NCBI GenBank assembly: GCA_026985515.1
Contig: JALSQH010000080.1
Coordinates: 1 to 15,392, forward strand
Reading direction: 5' to 3'
Source of the DNA: a bacterium
GTDB taxonomy: Bacteria > JALSQH01
DNA: 15,392 nucleotides
Both the position numbers and the translations under genes were made by a program. Of this stretch, positions 5,474 through 13,854 are shown piece after piece. Within the stretch, counting starts at the first letter, position 1. Each line of letters begins with the position of its first letter. The notes below the pieces were generated by a model, which made no database searches, was not told where the DNA came from, and worked only from the letters and a program-made list of their open reading frames with translations.

Positions 5474-7021
5474 ATGGACAAGAGGTTTTATGTTTCCCTT
5501 TTGATTGGAATGATATTTTTTTCTTTTTCTTTCACCCGGTTATATGCTAATTCTGATTCCCAGATTCTTGTAACAAAGGGCTTAATAGCTTATGATGATG
5601 GAGACTTAAGGAAAGCGCTTCATTTCTTTAAAAAAGCTGTGAAAGCTGATCCTCAGGATGATGAGGCTCTTTACTACCTGGGAAAGGTTTACATTGAACT
5701 GGGCAAGCCCGAAAAAGGCTTACATTTTTTGAAAAGTTCTCAGTTGCCTGAGGCAAGTCTGGAAGCTGGACATTACTATTTGAAAAAGCACAGGTATAAA
5801 AAGGCCATCAAGTACCTGAAAAACTATGTTTCACAGGAAAAGGACAGGCTTGGTTATTACTATCTTGGAATAGCTTATTACAGGCTCGGGAAATATGATG
5901 AAGCTATTGCTGCATTCAGTTACTCTGCAACCGACCGGCACCTTGCAGGACCCTCATATATTTTTATGGGATTGATAGCTCTCAGAGATAAGGATTTTAA
6001 AAAAGCAAAGGAGTATTTTGAGAAAGCAATTCAAACAGGTAATGAAAGAATCAAAATAAAGGCCAGAAAGTATATCTCAGAAATTGAAAGGACACTTCAT
6101 CCCGGCACCATATTTGGGTTTGATTCTGGACTTGGAACTGAGTATGACAGCAATGTCTTTATTCTTCCAGGGAGAGATGTTGCAGAGGCGTATGGATTCC
6201 CCATTGAGGAGGTTAATCATCCTGCAAGTGGAGATTTCTATCTCTGGCTTTTACCCTCTTTACAAATACGATTGAACAGAAATGGTTCTCTTTTTTATAA
6301 GACTTACATGACATTTGCACAGAAGCTTTATTTTAATTCGTCGGCGCAGGAATTTAACATATTCTCCTTTACCTGGGATAATTACATTGAATGGAAGTTG
6401 AGTAAAATGGATCTTATCTTTCCTTTGAGTTTTTCATATTATTATCTCACAAGAGTTAAGAGCAAGTATGGGAATTACAATTCCGCTGGCATACTGATTG
6501 CAAAAAAATATGGGAAGTTTTTTGTGGATGGAGGCTTGAAATTGACCACAGAAGCGTATGGTTATGGGAATGAAAAAGATACGAGAAGAGATATGAATGG
6601 TCTCAGAAGCGAAGTAATAGGTGAGTTTGAATATAATCCATCAAAGTATTTTTCAATCGGAGTTGGGGTTTCTCTCTTTCATTTTGCTTCTTTCAGCTCA
6701 TCTCCGGAAAATGACTGGAAGAGAATGGGAGTTTCACTAACCCCTTCATTTGAAATTAAAGCCGGTAGTTTTGAGGCCGGGTTTCTCCTGGATCTGGAAG
6801 GACAGAACTTTCTCGATAAAAATTCCTACTCAGCTATAATGGGAGGAGAGGAGTATAAAAGACGAGATTCTATTACTCAATTTGATACATACTTACGGTG
6901 GAATTTTGTCAGATGGAGTTCTATTGAGGCTTACTATGAGTATGTAAGAGATAAATCCAACATTGATGTTTTTTCATTCAAGAAGATCCTTACAGGTCTT
7001 AAATGGAATCTTTCATTTTAG
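5474..7021 (+). CDS. TPR-repeat outer-membrane beta-barrel protein
   Basis: A 515-residue two-part envelope protein. A signal peptide (1 to about 25, ending LYA) is followed by about five tetratricopeptide repeats at residues 31-200, with clear motifs such as GDLRKALHFFKKAVKADPQD, EALYYLGKVYIELGKPEKGL, GYYYLGIAYYRLGKYDEAI and DFKKAKEYFEKAI. From about residue 211 the protein turns into alternating aromatic/polar beta-strands (FGFDSGLGTEYDSNVF, then many hairpins) and ends ...LKWNLSF with the terminal Phe typical of outer-membrane barrels. This layout, periplasmic TPR plus barrel, resembles the surface-lipoprotein assembly modifier (Slam, DUF560) type and some polysaccharide/secretion porins; I cannot decide which. 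Ribosome site GGGGAGG lies upstream. It is the first gene of an operon with the FecR-domain protein 13 bases downstream and a lipoprotein after that, suggesting that it is a surface-export pore or docking protein for the lipoprotein. Confidence 0.82.
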   Translation: MDKRFYVSLLIGMIFFSFSFTRLYANSDSQILVTKGLIAYDDGDLRKALHFFKKAVKADPQDDEALYYLGKVYIELGKPEKGLHFLKSSQLPEASLEAGHYYLKKHRYKKAIKYLKNYVSQEKDRLGYYYLGIAYYRLGKYDEAIAAFSYSATDRHLAGPSYIFMGLIALRDKDFKKAKEYFEKAIQTGNERIKIKARKYISEIERTLHPGTIFGFDSGLGTEYDSNVFILPGRDVAEAYGFPIEEVNHPASGDFYLWLLPSLQIRLNRNGSLFYKTYMTFAQKLYFNSSAQEFNIFSFTWDNYIEWKLSKMDLIFPLSFSYYYLTRVKSKYGNYNSAGILIAKKYGKFFVDGGLKLTTEAYGYGNEKDTRRDMNGLRSEVIGEFEYNPSKYFSIGVGVSLFHFASFSSSPENDWKRMGVSLTPSFEIKAGSFEAGFLLDLEGQNFLDKNSYSAIMGGEEYKRRDSITQFDTYLRWNFVRWSSIEAYYEYVRDKSNIDVFSFKKILTGLKWNLSF

Positions 7022-7034
7022 TGAGGAGGGGACC

Positions 7035-7862
7035 ATGAAAAGAGTGATAGAGTTAGTTTTGATTTTTGCATTTATGATAAATGTAAGACCTCTACTTGCA
7101 GGTGACATTGCTGGAGAGATTATTGCCGTCAGAGGTACCGCATGGCTGGTAAGAGAGGGTGTTAAAGAACAGGCTGTGAGAAGAGAAAAAGTTTATGTTG
7201 GTGATGAAATAATAACTTCTCCTGACTCTTATGTTAAAATTTTTCTTCAGGATGATTCAGTTTTGACAATTGGGGAAGATTCACATTTCATTGTGAATGA
7301 TTTTATTTTGAATTCAACATCTCGTAGATCAATTTTCACTCTTATTAAAGGGAAAGTTAAAGCAGTAATAAGCAAGTTTCTGAGGATGGGTGCCGAAAAC
7401 AGGGTGCAGATAAACACTCCAACTGCTGTTGCAGGGGTGAGGGGAACTGAATTTTTTGTTGAAACTGATGGTAAAGTCACTGAGGTTGGCGTACTTGATG
7501 GTGTGGTTGAGGTTTCTGACAGGAATGGTCTGGGAAGAGTTTTATTGCAGAAGGGATTTTTGACGATGGTCAGACCCGGTTCGGCACCAATGAGACCAAA
7601 GCCTCTCAGCCTTACTCAGTTAAGGAAATTGAAATTGTCATTTTTCACCGGGAGAGGTGAGGAAAAGAAAAAGTATTACAAAAAAGTAGGTGATGAAGCT
7701 CTAAAGATCGGGGATAAAGATTTTAAGCTTTTCACCAGACAGTTCAGAAGAATGAAACCAGGTATAAGAAGAAAAATGAAGAAAGTAAACCCGGGCGTGG
7801 AAACACCTATTTCACTGGGTAAGAACGCTCTTGTTCACATAAGAATAGTTTTCCCCAAGTAA
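7035..7862 (+). CDS. Secreted FecR-domain protein
   Basis: A 275-residue protein with a signal peptide (1-22, MKRVIELVLIFAFMINVRPL then LAG) and a FecR domain at about 56-160: VGDEIITSPDSYVKIFLQDD, SVLTIGEDSHF, and the hallmark NTPTAVAGVRGTEFFV (127-142) followed by VGVLDGVVEV. Classical FecR is an inner-membrane anti-sigma/sensor protein with a cytoplasmic N-terminus; this one has a cleavable leader instead, and no sigma factor gene is nearby, so it belongs to the stand-alone periplasmic or cell-surface FecR group whose role is poorly known. Residues about 196-255 are strongly basic (KKKYYKK, RQFRRMKPGIRRKMKK). Start choice: ATG 7035 is preceded by GAGGAGGGG; an in-frame ATG at 6963 lies inside the barrel gene and gives no signal peptide. 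Gap to the next gene is 15 bases. Confidence 0.87.
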   Translation: MKRVIELVLIFAFMINVRPLLAGDIAGEIIAVRGTAWLVREGVKEQAVRREKVYVGDEIITSPDSYVKIFLQDDSVLTIGEDSHFIVNDFILNSTSRRSIFTLIKGKVKAVISKFLRMGAENRVQINTPTAVAGVRGTEFFVETDGKVTEVGVLDGVVEVSDRNGLGRVLLQKGFLTMVRPGSAPMRPKPLSLTQLRKLKLSFFTGRGEEKKKYYKKVGDEALKIGDKDFKLFTRQFRRMKPGIRRKMKKVNPGVETPISLGKNALVHIRIVFPK

Positions 7863-7877
7863 AAAGGGAGGGTATTT

Positions 7878-9911
7878 ATGGGCTGGATAAAAAAAATATC
7901 TCTGCTGGTTCTCATTGCATTGCTGATCGCTGGGTGTGGTGGTGGAAGATCAAATCTTTCTTCTCTAACTGTGAAGGTCAGACTTCCTGAAAAGTATCAG
8001 AATGCCTTTTTCCTCCAGAGCGAAAGTTCCAGTATGGCAACGGAACTTTTCTCCCATATAAAGTATGCCAGGATAACTGTTGAGGGCCCTGGTATAACTC
8101 CCCCGATTTCAAAGGATGTGCCTTTTGGAAGTGTGGTTGATGTTGTGGTACCATCGGGCAATAACAGATTGTTTACTGTTGCATTAATGGATAAAGATAA
8201 GAAAGTGATTTTTATGGGATATAAGCTCGTTCCCTACCTGCCTGAGGGAAAGGAAGTATCGATTGATTTACAGTTGAGTTTTGCCAGAGTTTTTACCGAT
8301 GCTGTAGGGGATATTTATCCGGAAGGATTTAAAGGATTTGACCTCAAAAATGTTTCAATGATGTGGGGTGGAGGTGAAAAAAAGAGCATCAGATTTATTT
8401 TTACATTTAATAAGAAGGTTGAGTTATCCAGAGGTGTTGAAGAGAAGGGGCTGTTTGGATTGATAGAGATTGACGCAGATGGTAATCCTGCCACAGGTAT
8501 ACCTTCTGTGGTGGATTCTTTACGCAGGGAATCGAAGGGAAAAATTGGAGTTGATTACATTGTTTACTTAGAGGGGTTTTCCCGGGGCGGAGCTCTCCTT
8601 TACAATGTTAAGGATAAAGTTTCCAGTTTCTTTCCCGTGAAAATCTTTGGAAAACATCTGATGCTTGAAATTCCAGTCAGTTACTTTAAAGAAATTTCGC
8701 CATATGGAGATTCGATATTTTATGTTGATTCTGTTTTTATGACCGGAGATGGTGAAGAGACAGGGATTGATTTCTTTCCTGATAATGCTGCGGCAGTTTC
8801 AAGCAGCCTTCTCTTTCCTCCGTATCTGAGGGGGGAAAATTTAACAAAAATAAGTAAATTCGTTTTGAAAGAAAGGATACCTCTTCCTCCTGGTGTAAAG
8901 CTTGCCGGATTTTATCCATATCAGAGCGGGGATCTTTTCGGTGCGGTTTACATGCTTTCCTACTCTCCTGGTACCACTTTTGAGGTAGGTGTAAGAATTA
9001 CCAATCTTTATACAGGAAAGGTTTTTAACCATGTTTTCGCAAGAATACACGGAATCCAGTATTTTACCCCTGTTTTTGTAAGTTCGGGTAATCTTGTAGT
9101 TCTGGCTATCCAGTCAGACTCGCTTGGAAATTGTGGTGGAGGTGGAGGATTAATTGCCTTTCTCAGCGGTGATGGTGGGTATACATTTAAACAGACGAAG
9201 ATATGGTGCCCGGACGGGTATGTCTACAATGCCCATATTTTGAATGGAAGTGTTCTTTTTGAAATTGAAAATTACTCCGCGGGGGGACTTGCTGTTTTTA
9301 AGAGATTTACACTTGAAAATGGCACTATTGTTGAAGAACCTGATTTGACTTTTGATTTTAAGGGGATGTCTTATCCCAGCTTTTTTGTAGCAGAGGGAAA
9401 TTTTTATGAAACAGGTGTTTCTGTGCAAACAGATAGAACAGTTTTCTACATCTATCCTGTTACAGATACCATTCCTCTGTTCAGTGACATTGTAACAGAT
9501 GCATCAGGTGACGGATATGTTGATTTTGTGAAAGTTGCCGGGAGAAGAGTTTTTGTTGTGGTCACTTTCTACCCGGCAGGTGGATATGGTGAAGGTTTTC
9601 ACCTTCTATACGCACTCACATTCACCCAGGATGGTACAGTGAAATTAGTTGATAAAAAGTACCTTTCATACGAAGCCTGGATTATGGATGTGCTGCCCTT
9701 CAGTGATGGCCTGTATGGAATACTGGAAAATTTTGGGGGAGCCACCGAGCGATATGTTTTTGATTTCAGAGGGCAACATTTAAACCCATTTACTGTTTCC
9801 AACGGTTATATCACCTACTTTGGTTCCTGGATTTTGCCACCTGCAACTCCTATGCTTTTCTGGGAAGATGAAACGGGGAAAACTTTAAACGTCAGTGTTG
9901 GTGTACCCTGA
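7878..9911 (+). CDS. Large lipoprotein of unknown function with beta-sandwich and beta-propeller-like parts
   Basis: A 677-residue lipoprotein I cannot name. Its signal peptide ends in a perfect lipobox, LIAGC, with Cys20 as lipidation site and Gly at +2, so sorting to the outer membrane is expected. Residues about 27-135 look like a small beta-domain (SLTVKVRLP, ARITVEGPGI). Residues about 138-305 resemble the dimetal/carbohydrate-binding-like sandwich seen in many secreted proteins (FTDAVGDI, FDLKNVSMMW, LIEIDADGNPATGIP, IGVDYIVYLEGF, LMLEIPVSYF). From about 320 on there are many short beta-strands with one Asp-box (SGDGGYTF, residues 430-437, fitting S-x-D-x-G-x-T-F), suggesting a beta-propeller. 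Ribosome site GGGAGGG precedes ATG. Third gene of the operon; probably the surface-exposed client or partner of the TPR barrel. Its last 20 bases overlap the end of the converging hydrolase gene. Confidence 0.78.
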   Translation: MGWIKKISLLVLIALLIAGCGGGRSNLSSLTVKVRLPEKYQNAFFLQSESSSMATELFSHIKYARITVEGPGITPPISKDVPFGSVVDVVVPSGNNRLFTVALMDKDKKVIFMGYKLVPYLPEGKEVSIDLQLSFARVFTDAVGDIYPEGFKGFDLKNVSMMWGGGEKKSIRFIFTFNKKVELSRGVEEKGLFGLIEIDADGNPATGIPSVVDSLRRESKGKIGVDYIVYLEGFSRGGALLYNVKDKVSSFFPVKIFGKHLMLEIPVSYFKEISPYGDSIFYVDSVFMTGDGEETGIDFFPDNAAAVSSSLLFPPYLRGENLTKISKFVLKERIPLPPGVKLAGFYPYQSGDLFGAVYMLSYSPGTTFEVGVRITNLYTGKVFNHVFARIHGIQYFTPVFVSSGNLVVLAIQSDSLGNCGGGGGLIAFLSGDGGYTFKQTKIWCPDGYVYNAHILNGSVLFEIENYSAGGLAVFKRFTLENGTIVEEPDLTFDFKGMSYPSFFVAEGNFYETGVSVQTDRTVFYIYPVTDTIPLFSDIVTDASGDGYVDFVKVAGRRVFVVVTFYPAGGYGEGFHLLYALTFTQDGTVKLVDKKYLSYEAWIMDVLPFSDGLYGILENFGGATERYVFDFRGQHLNPFTVSNGYITYFGSWILPPATPMLFWEDETGKTLNVSVGVP

Positions 9912-11895
9912 TCTGCTGTGAATAAGGTGACCTGATAACTGGTGGTTTACCGGAAGATAATCCATGGAAGTAACTCTGAAGAAAGTCGCTGCCTTCTTCC
10001 TTTGCCTCTGGAGAGGCAAGCAGTGCCCCATGGGTGGCGGGATGGGGGCTGGTGTCTGTGTAAATCATGTAGTATTCTGATAAAGCAGCAGTATATTTAC
10101 CCTGAATGTTACCACTGACTTCGAAAAGGGGGAGCACCTGAATCCCGGGAATATCAAAAAAGACCGGTTGAAGAAGGGGAATTTCAATTGCCCTTGCAAG
10201 GTAAGCTGTTGCGCTGTTTGGAACGATCATATCTTTCCAGACATTTTCCATAAGAAGGTTAAGGGGTTTTTTCCTTACTCCCTCATCTGTATGAAGAAGG
10301 TAGTAACCATAACTTGCAGGGTCAATGTAGTCAAGCAGGGTCTGGAAGAGCGCCAGAAATCTCTCCCCCTCTGATGGATGATCCATATCAAAATAGGTGA
10401 GCAGATTTTTTCCTCCCACCCTGTAAAACATATTTTGCCTCACCACTTCCATTATTCTACCACCACCCACATTGAGAATCGCGGCACCTATTTCGGGGGA
10501 AAGAGCGGACGTCAGGGTACCTATGAATGCACCCATAGATTGTCCCTGGTAACCGATTGTTTGAACTTTAATGTCCGGAATTGAATCTTTTTCCATTTTG
10601 CCTGTTTTGGGATTGTAAATATCTATGCTCTGAATTTCTTTCAGAAACTCTATTATTTGAAAGTGGTTAAAAGCAGTTTGAAGAAAGTTATCCCTCAGTA
10701 AATATGGTTTTATCTTCAAAATTCCTCTTACAGGCCACAATCCAATGAAGTTTTTTATCAGGTCAAGTTCATCTCCCGGATATGGGGTTCTTTCCCCGTG
10801 ATAAACTGCGTCTATAGCTATTATTGCAATTCCTCTACCATTAAAGGCATCTGCAATTGAATACACAGATTCTTTTCTGTTGTTCAGCCCGTGCTGGTAT
10901 ATCATCACGGGAAAAGGTTCTGTACCTTTTCTGGAATAAAGAAGGAGAAAAGGAACTTCTTCAATATGGATTGAGGTAAACTCATTTCTTTTAAAATCAA
11001 AGTCTATTTCACCATCTTTGTTTTGAAAATTGAAAAGGGGAATGACCCCTTTTATCACAAGCCCTGTATCTTCACTGAAGTTTTCTTTCTTATCAACTAT
11101 CATTGAGGTGAAGTTTTCTGGATAATAAAGTTCAGGAGTTTTCATTTCTATAGTTTCTTTTCCTTTCAGTGGAATGTTAAAAATATCCATTGTGGTGAAA
11201 GAAAGGATAAAAACAGGTTTTATGTCAGGAAAAAGCTCTTTTAATAAAATGAGGGTAGTTTTTCTTTCCCTGCTTATTCTTTTCCCGGCAAAATCTGTTT
11301 CTCCTGAGAAAACGTGAAAATAGTAGGAATCAGGTTCAGGTTTATTTCCATTGATAGATATAAGCTTATCGGTTATTACGAGGGAGTACTGTGTTGATGG
11401 TTCCAGAGGTTTATAAGGATAAAGAAAAAGATAGTTTTTATCATAGTCAAACTCAGGTTCAATGGGAATCATTTCACCCTGATTTTTTCCGGAAATTGTC
11501 AGGAGAAAAACAGGTGAATCTGAAGTCGTACATTTTGTGGTGTAAAGTTTGGCTATTATTTCTGGATCAATTCCCTCTGAGAATTTGAGGATAACAGGAG
11601 CGTTGAGCCCGAAACCCGAAAGTTTATCAAGCCATGTCACAGGATTTCCATACATATTTAAAACCGGATCCCTCATGCGACTGGAAGGTATTTTAACTCT
11701 TATTCCTGTCGGGGAATAGATATCATGTATGGTATAGAGGTCCCATGGAAAAGGAAGAAGCCCTGTGGATGGGCTGGTAAGTATCATGTTGTAATTACTT
11801 TCTTTTTCTTCTGGATATTCTACCACACATGAAACGAAAAGAAAGAGAAATAACAAAAAGGGAGCAAATGGAATCATCTTATCTTTCAATCTCAA
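9892..11895 (-). CDS. Lipoprotein alpha/beta hydrolase, surface lipase/esterase-like (TTG start)
   Basis: A 667-residue protein with a lipoprotein-like signal (MRLKDK, Phe/Leu core, FVSC; Cys23, lipobox imperfect at -3). Residues about 35-200 form an Ig-like domain of the SbsA/Big_5 type (VILKFSEGIDPEII, YPYKPLEPSTQYSLVI). The C-terminal half is an alpha/beta hydrolase: oxyanion HG at 335-336 (MIYQHGLNN), nucleophile elbow GQSMG with Ser453, probable acid Asp555 (WKDMIVPNS) and His622 (PATHGALL). This combination resembles the 'bacterial virulence factor lipase' group, which includes the Vibrio surface lysophospholipase VolA; the substrate here is unknown. Start: TTG 11895 lies six bases after GGGAG and gives a positively charged n-region; the ATG at 11877 has no ribosome site and would lack those charges. 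It overlaps the preceding small gene by 17 bases and is last in the ABC operon. Confidence 0.82.
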   Translation of the reverse strand: MRLKDKMIPFAPFLLFLFLFVSCVVEYPEEKESNYNMILTSPSTGLLPFPWDLYTIHDIYSPTGIRVKIPSSRMRDPVLNMYGNPVTWLDKLSGFGLNAPVILKFSEGIDPEIIAKLYTTKCTTSDSPVFLLTISGKNQGEMIPIEPEFDYDKNYLFLYPYKPLEPSTQYSLVITDKLISINGNKPEPDSYYFHVFSGETDFAGKRISRERKTTLILLKELFPDIKPVFILSFTTMDIFNIPLKGKETIEMKTPELYYPENFTSMIVDKKENFSEDTGLVIKGVIPLFNFQNKDGEIDFDFKRNEFTSIHIEEVPFLLLYSRKGTEPFPVMIYQHGLNNRKESVYSIADAFNGRGIAIIAIDAVYHGERTPYPGDELDLIKNFIGLWPVRGILKIKPYLLRDNFLQTAFNHFQIIEFLKEIQSIDIYNPKTGKMEKDSIPDIKVQTIGYQGQSMGAFIGTLTSALSPEIGAAILNVGGGRIMEVVRQNMFYRVGGKNLLTYFDMDHPSEGERFLALFQTLLDYIDPASYGYYLLHTDEGVRKKPLNLLMENVWKDMIVPNSATAYLARAIEIPLLQPVFFDIPGIQVLPLFEVSGNIQGKYTAALSEYYMIYTDTSPHPATHGALLASPEAKEEGSDFLQSYFHGLSSGKPPVIRSPYSQQIRVHQH

Positions 11896-12148
11896 TCTTT
11901 TCTCCCGATCCTTTTTTATTGTATTCGCTGATGGTTCCTATGTTTGAAAAGGGTATCCAGTGACGGGTTACTTCTCTGTCTGCAAATTTTTCATCTATTG
12001 TGACAAAGGTGAAAAAGTCCTCAAAGACGTCTTTTATGAACCCCGTTTCTTTTTTGAATCTTCCATCAAGTGTAGTTAATTCCACCTTTCTGCCACTGAG
12101 TTTTGCGAGCAGCTCTTTGATGGTAAGACTCTTCTTTACCTCCGGCAT
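11879..12148 (-). CDS. Small Sm-like-fold candidate protein, function unknown
   Basis: An 89-residue soluble protein with no signal peptide or membrane segment. The middle (residues about 19-73) reads like an Sm/SH3-like small beta-barrel: GRKVELTTLDGRFKKETGFI, KDVFEDFFTFVTID, then HWIPFSNIGTISE, matching the general 'G..V.L.T.DG....G.I..V..D.F.F ... .IPF..I..I' plan of LSm proteins. I do not recognise the family, and the Hfq RNA-binding motifs are absent, so RNA binding is only a possibility. The ribosome site AGGAGG (12161-12156) overlaps the TAG stop of the permease gene, seven bases before ATG, so translation is coupled. The downstream hydrolase starts within its last codons. Its position between an ABC permease and a lipoprotein suggests a cytoplasmic accessory or regulator of that unit. 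Confidence 0.72.
   Translation of the reverse strand: MPEVKKSLTIKELLAKLSGRKVELTTLDGRFKKETGFIKDVFEDFFTFVTIDEKFADREVTRHWIPFSNIGTISEYNKKGSGEKIEIER
11902..11906 (-). promoter_or_regulatory. Ribosome binding site deciding the TTG start of the hydrolase
   Basis: On the minus strand GGGAG is followed by AAAAGA and then TTG (11895). The six-base spacing suits the TTG codon, while the next ATG at 11877 has only the weak GAAAGATAAG before it. The site lies inside the end of the small Sm-like gene, so the two are coupled. Confidence 0.65.
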
Positions 12149-12159
12149 CGCACAACCTC

Positions 12160-13854
12160 CTATAGTTCCATTTCTTCGAATTTTTCAACGGCTCTGTTAA
12201 ATGGTAGGATATAACTGATCAGCACAATAGTCAAGGCGAGGAGATAAAAGACTGTTATCATTATTATATCAGTGAAAGAGGGAATGGCATGGGTGTAAAT
12301 GATGGTGAATAACCTGTAAGTGGGAAAAGCGATGATACCAGTATAAATCAGAACAAAAATAGATGAAACAAGCATGTAAATAATTCCCCCGTAACTTGTA
12401 ACTATCTGTGCAATATTTTCAAATTTAAAAACTGGAAAAATTGTGCCCATGTACAATCCAAAAGTTGTTATTGTTCCTGTCAATAAGAGTATTGAAACTG
12501 TGGAAACAATTTTTATCAGTGTGGAGGTATTCAGAAAAACACAGGAGAAGTAAGTTATTGTGAAGCCAACGATGGAAAGTGGTATAAGATTGAAAAGCAT
12601 TTTTGAAAGAAGGAATCTTTTTGAATCTACCGGTCCCCCTTTTATTAGCCACAGAGATCTGCTTTCCACGCTGATTGATGGAAAGACGAATCTTGCTCCA
12701 AGTGCAGCAATGACAAATCCCGAGAGAATAAGATTTGCAAATCCAATGATGTTTTTGAGGTAGAAGGAGTTAATAGGCGTTTTATCGAGGGGTAGAACGG
12801 AAAAGTTGTAAAGGTAAATAACGATCAGAAAGAGGAGCAGAAGGAGTTGTGACCACTGGGAAGCGTCCCTGAAAAAGAGCCGTAGATCTTTTATGATCAT
12901 CTCTCTTGTAAATGGATGTAGCGGGTATAAAACCTTTTCTATGATCCTTCCACTCTGTTTTTTTATTCTTGCCCCTCTGCCCTCAATGGATCTGGAAAGG
13001 CCCGGCCTGAAAAAGAGGAAAAAGGAGTACTTGGAGATGAGGTAAAATATGTATCCGGAGTAGAAGAAAAAAACAATATCCTTTACCGGATAAACTTTTA
13101 CCTTCAGGATCGCAATAAGTATGTTGTTCAGAATGGTGGAAGGAAGGTAGGGTACCTGTGTCTGAGAGAGGGCGGATATATAGTTTCCTATAGAACCCAT
13201 AAATTCGGGGTTGACAAGTCGTTCCGGCCTTATCATTCTGAATAAAAGAACCATTCCTCCGGCAAATATTACTGTTATGAGAACGAAAAGATCCCTCAGT
13301 GTTCTTACAGGAAAGACATTAATAAGGATTTCAGTTATCAATTTTCCTATGACTGATGGGATTATCAGGAAAGGGATTAAAAGGAAAGGAAGAAGAATGT
13401 AGTAGAAAACACCTGCTTGAAAGTAAACACCATAAGCAATAAACACCGGCATTCCAAATACAAGTACCATCCATGAGCTCAGCACTGTTGAGGAAATAAA
13501 CCTGCTTCTGAACAATTTTTCCTGATCCACTGGTGTAACTGCAAGGAGCTGGAGATCAGAAGCGATAAAGAATGTTCCCAGAGAAGTTATTAGGTTGCTG
13601 AAGATAAGAAGGGTGAAAAATGTAAGGAGAATAAGTGATAGAATTTTATTTATCAGGAATGGACCAATCAGCTGAAAAGAATCAAAGTAAGCAAGCATTC
13701 TGTATGAAATCAAAAATGTGACTGAGAAGATAAGAAGACCAAGAAGTACCCCTCCAGTAATTTTCAAAGTAAAATTTTTCTCTCCCCTCGCAGGGAGCAG
13801 ATTTAAAAAGTAGGGTAAAAGTAAATTGAATGTGCCTATATTTTTTCTGTCCAT
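12160..13854 (-). CDS. ABC transporter permease, putative exporter with about 12 membrane helices
   Basis: A 564-residue integral membrane protein with roughly 12 hydrophobic segments by eye (about 30-53, 63-96, 120-175 as two, 186-206, and one near 270 in the first half; about 346-366, 385-410, 425-447, 455-480, 488-517 and 527-549 in the second), i.e. two six-helix halves in one chain. The soluble middle stretch (about 290-335) is rich in Arg/Lys and includes HPFTREMIIKDLRLFFRDAS, a pattern known from ABC-2-like and 'putative ABC exporter' permeases just before a helix. The cargo is unknown. The start ATG 13854 lies inside the last codons of the ATPase gene (19-base overlap) with only a weak ribosome site (AGAAG), so translation is coupled to the ATPase. 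An ATPase and permease in this order form a complete exporter, probably with one 12-helix permease chain and two ATPase copies. Confidence 0.83.
   Translation of the reverse strand: MDRKNIGTFNLLLPYFLNLLPARGEKNFTLKITGGVLLGLLIFSVTFLISYRMLAYFDSFQLIGPFLINKILSLILLTFFTLLIFSNLITSLGTFFIASDLQLLAVTPVDQEKLFRSRFISSTVLSSWMVLVFGMPVFIAYGVYFQAGVFYYILLPFLLIPFLIIPSVIGKLITEILINVFPVRTLRDLFVLITVIFAGGMVLLFRMIRPERLVNPEFMGSIGNYISALSQTQVPYLPSTILNNILIAILKVKVYPVKDIVFFFYSGYIFYLISKYSFFLFFRPGLSRSIEGRGARIKKQSGRIIEKVLYPLHPFTREMIIKDLRLFFRDASQWSQLLLLLFLIVIYLYNFSVLPLDKTPINSFYLKNIIGFANLILSGFVIAALGARFVFPSISVESRSLWLIKGGPVDSKRFLLSKMLFNLIPLSIVGFTITYFSCVFLNTSTLIKIVSTVSILLLTGTITTFGLYMGTIFPVFKFENIAQIVTSYGGIIYMLVSSIFVLIYTGIIAFPTYRLFTIIYTHAIPSFTDIIMITVFYLLALTIVLISYILPFNRAVEKFEEMEL

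Noticed and set aside
10002-10019. Perfect 7-bp hairpin TTGCCTC/GAGGCAA
   Set aside because: It lies within the hydrolase coding region and has no T-run on either strand, so it is not a convincing terminator.
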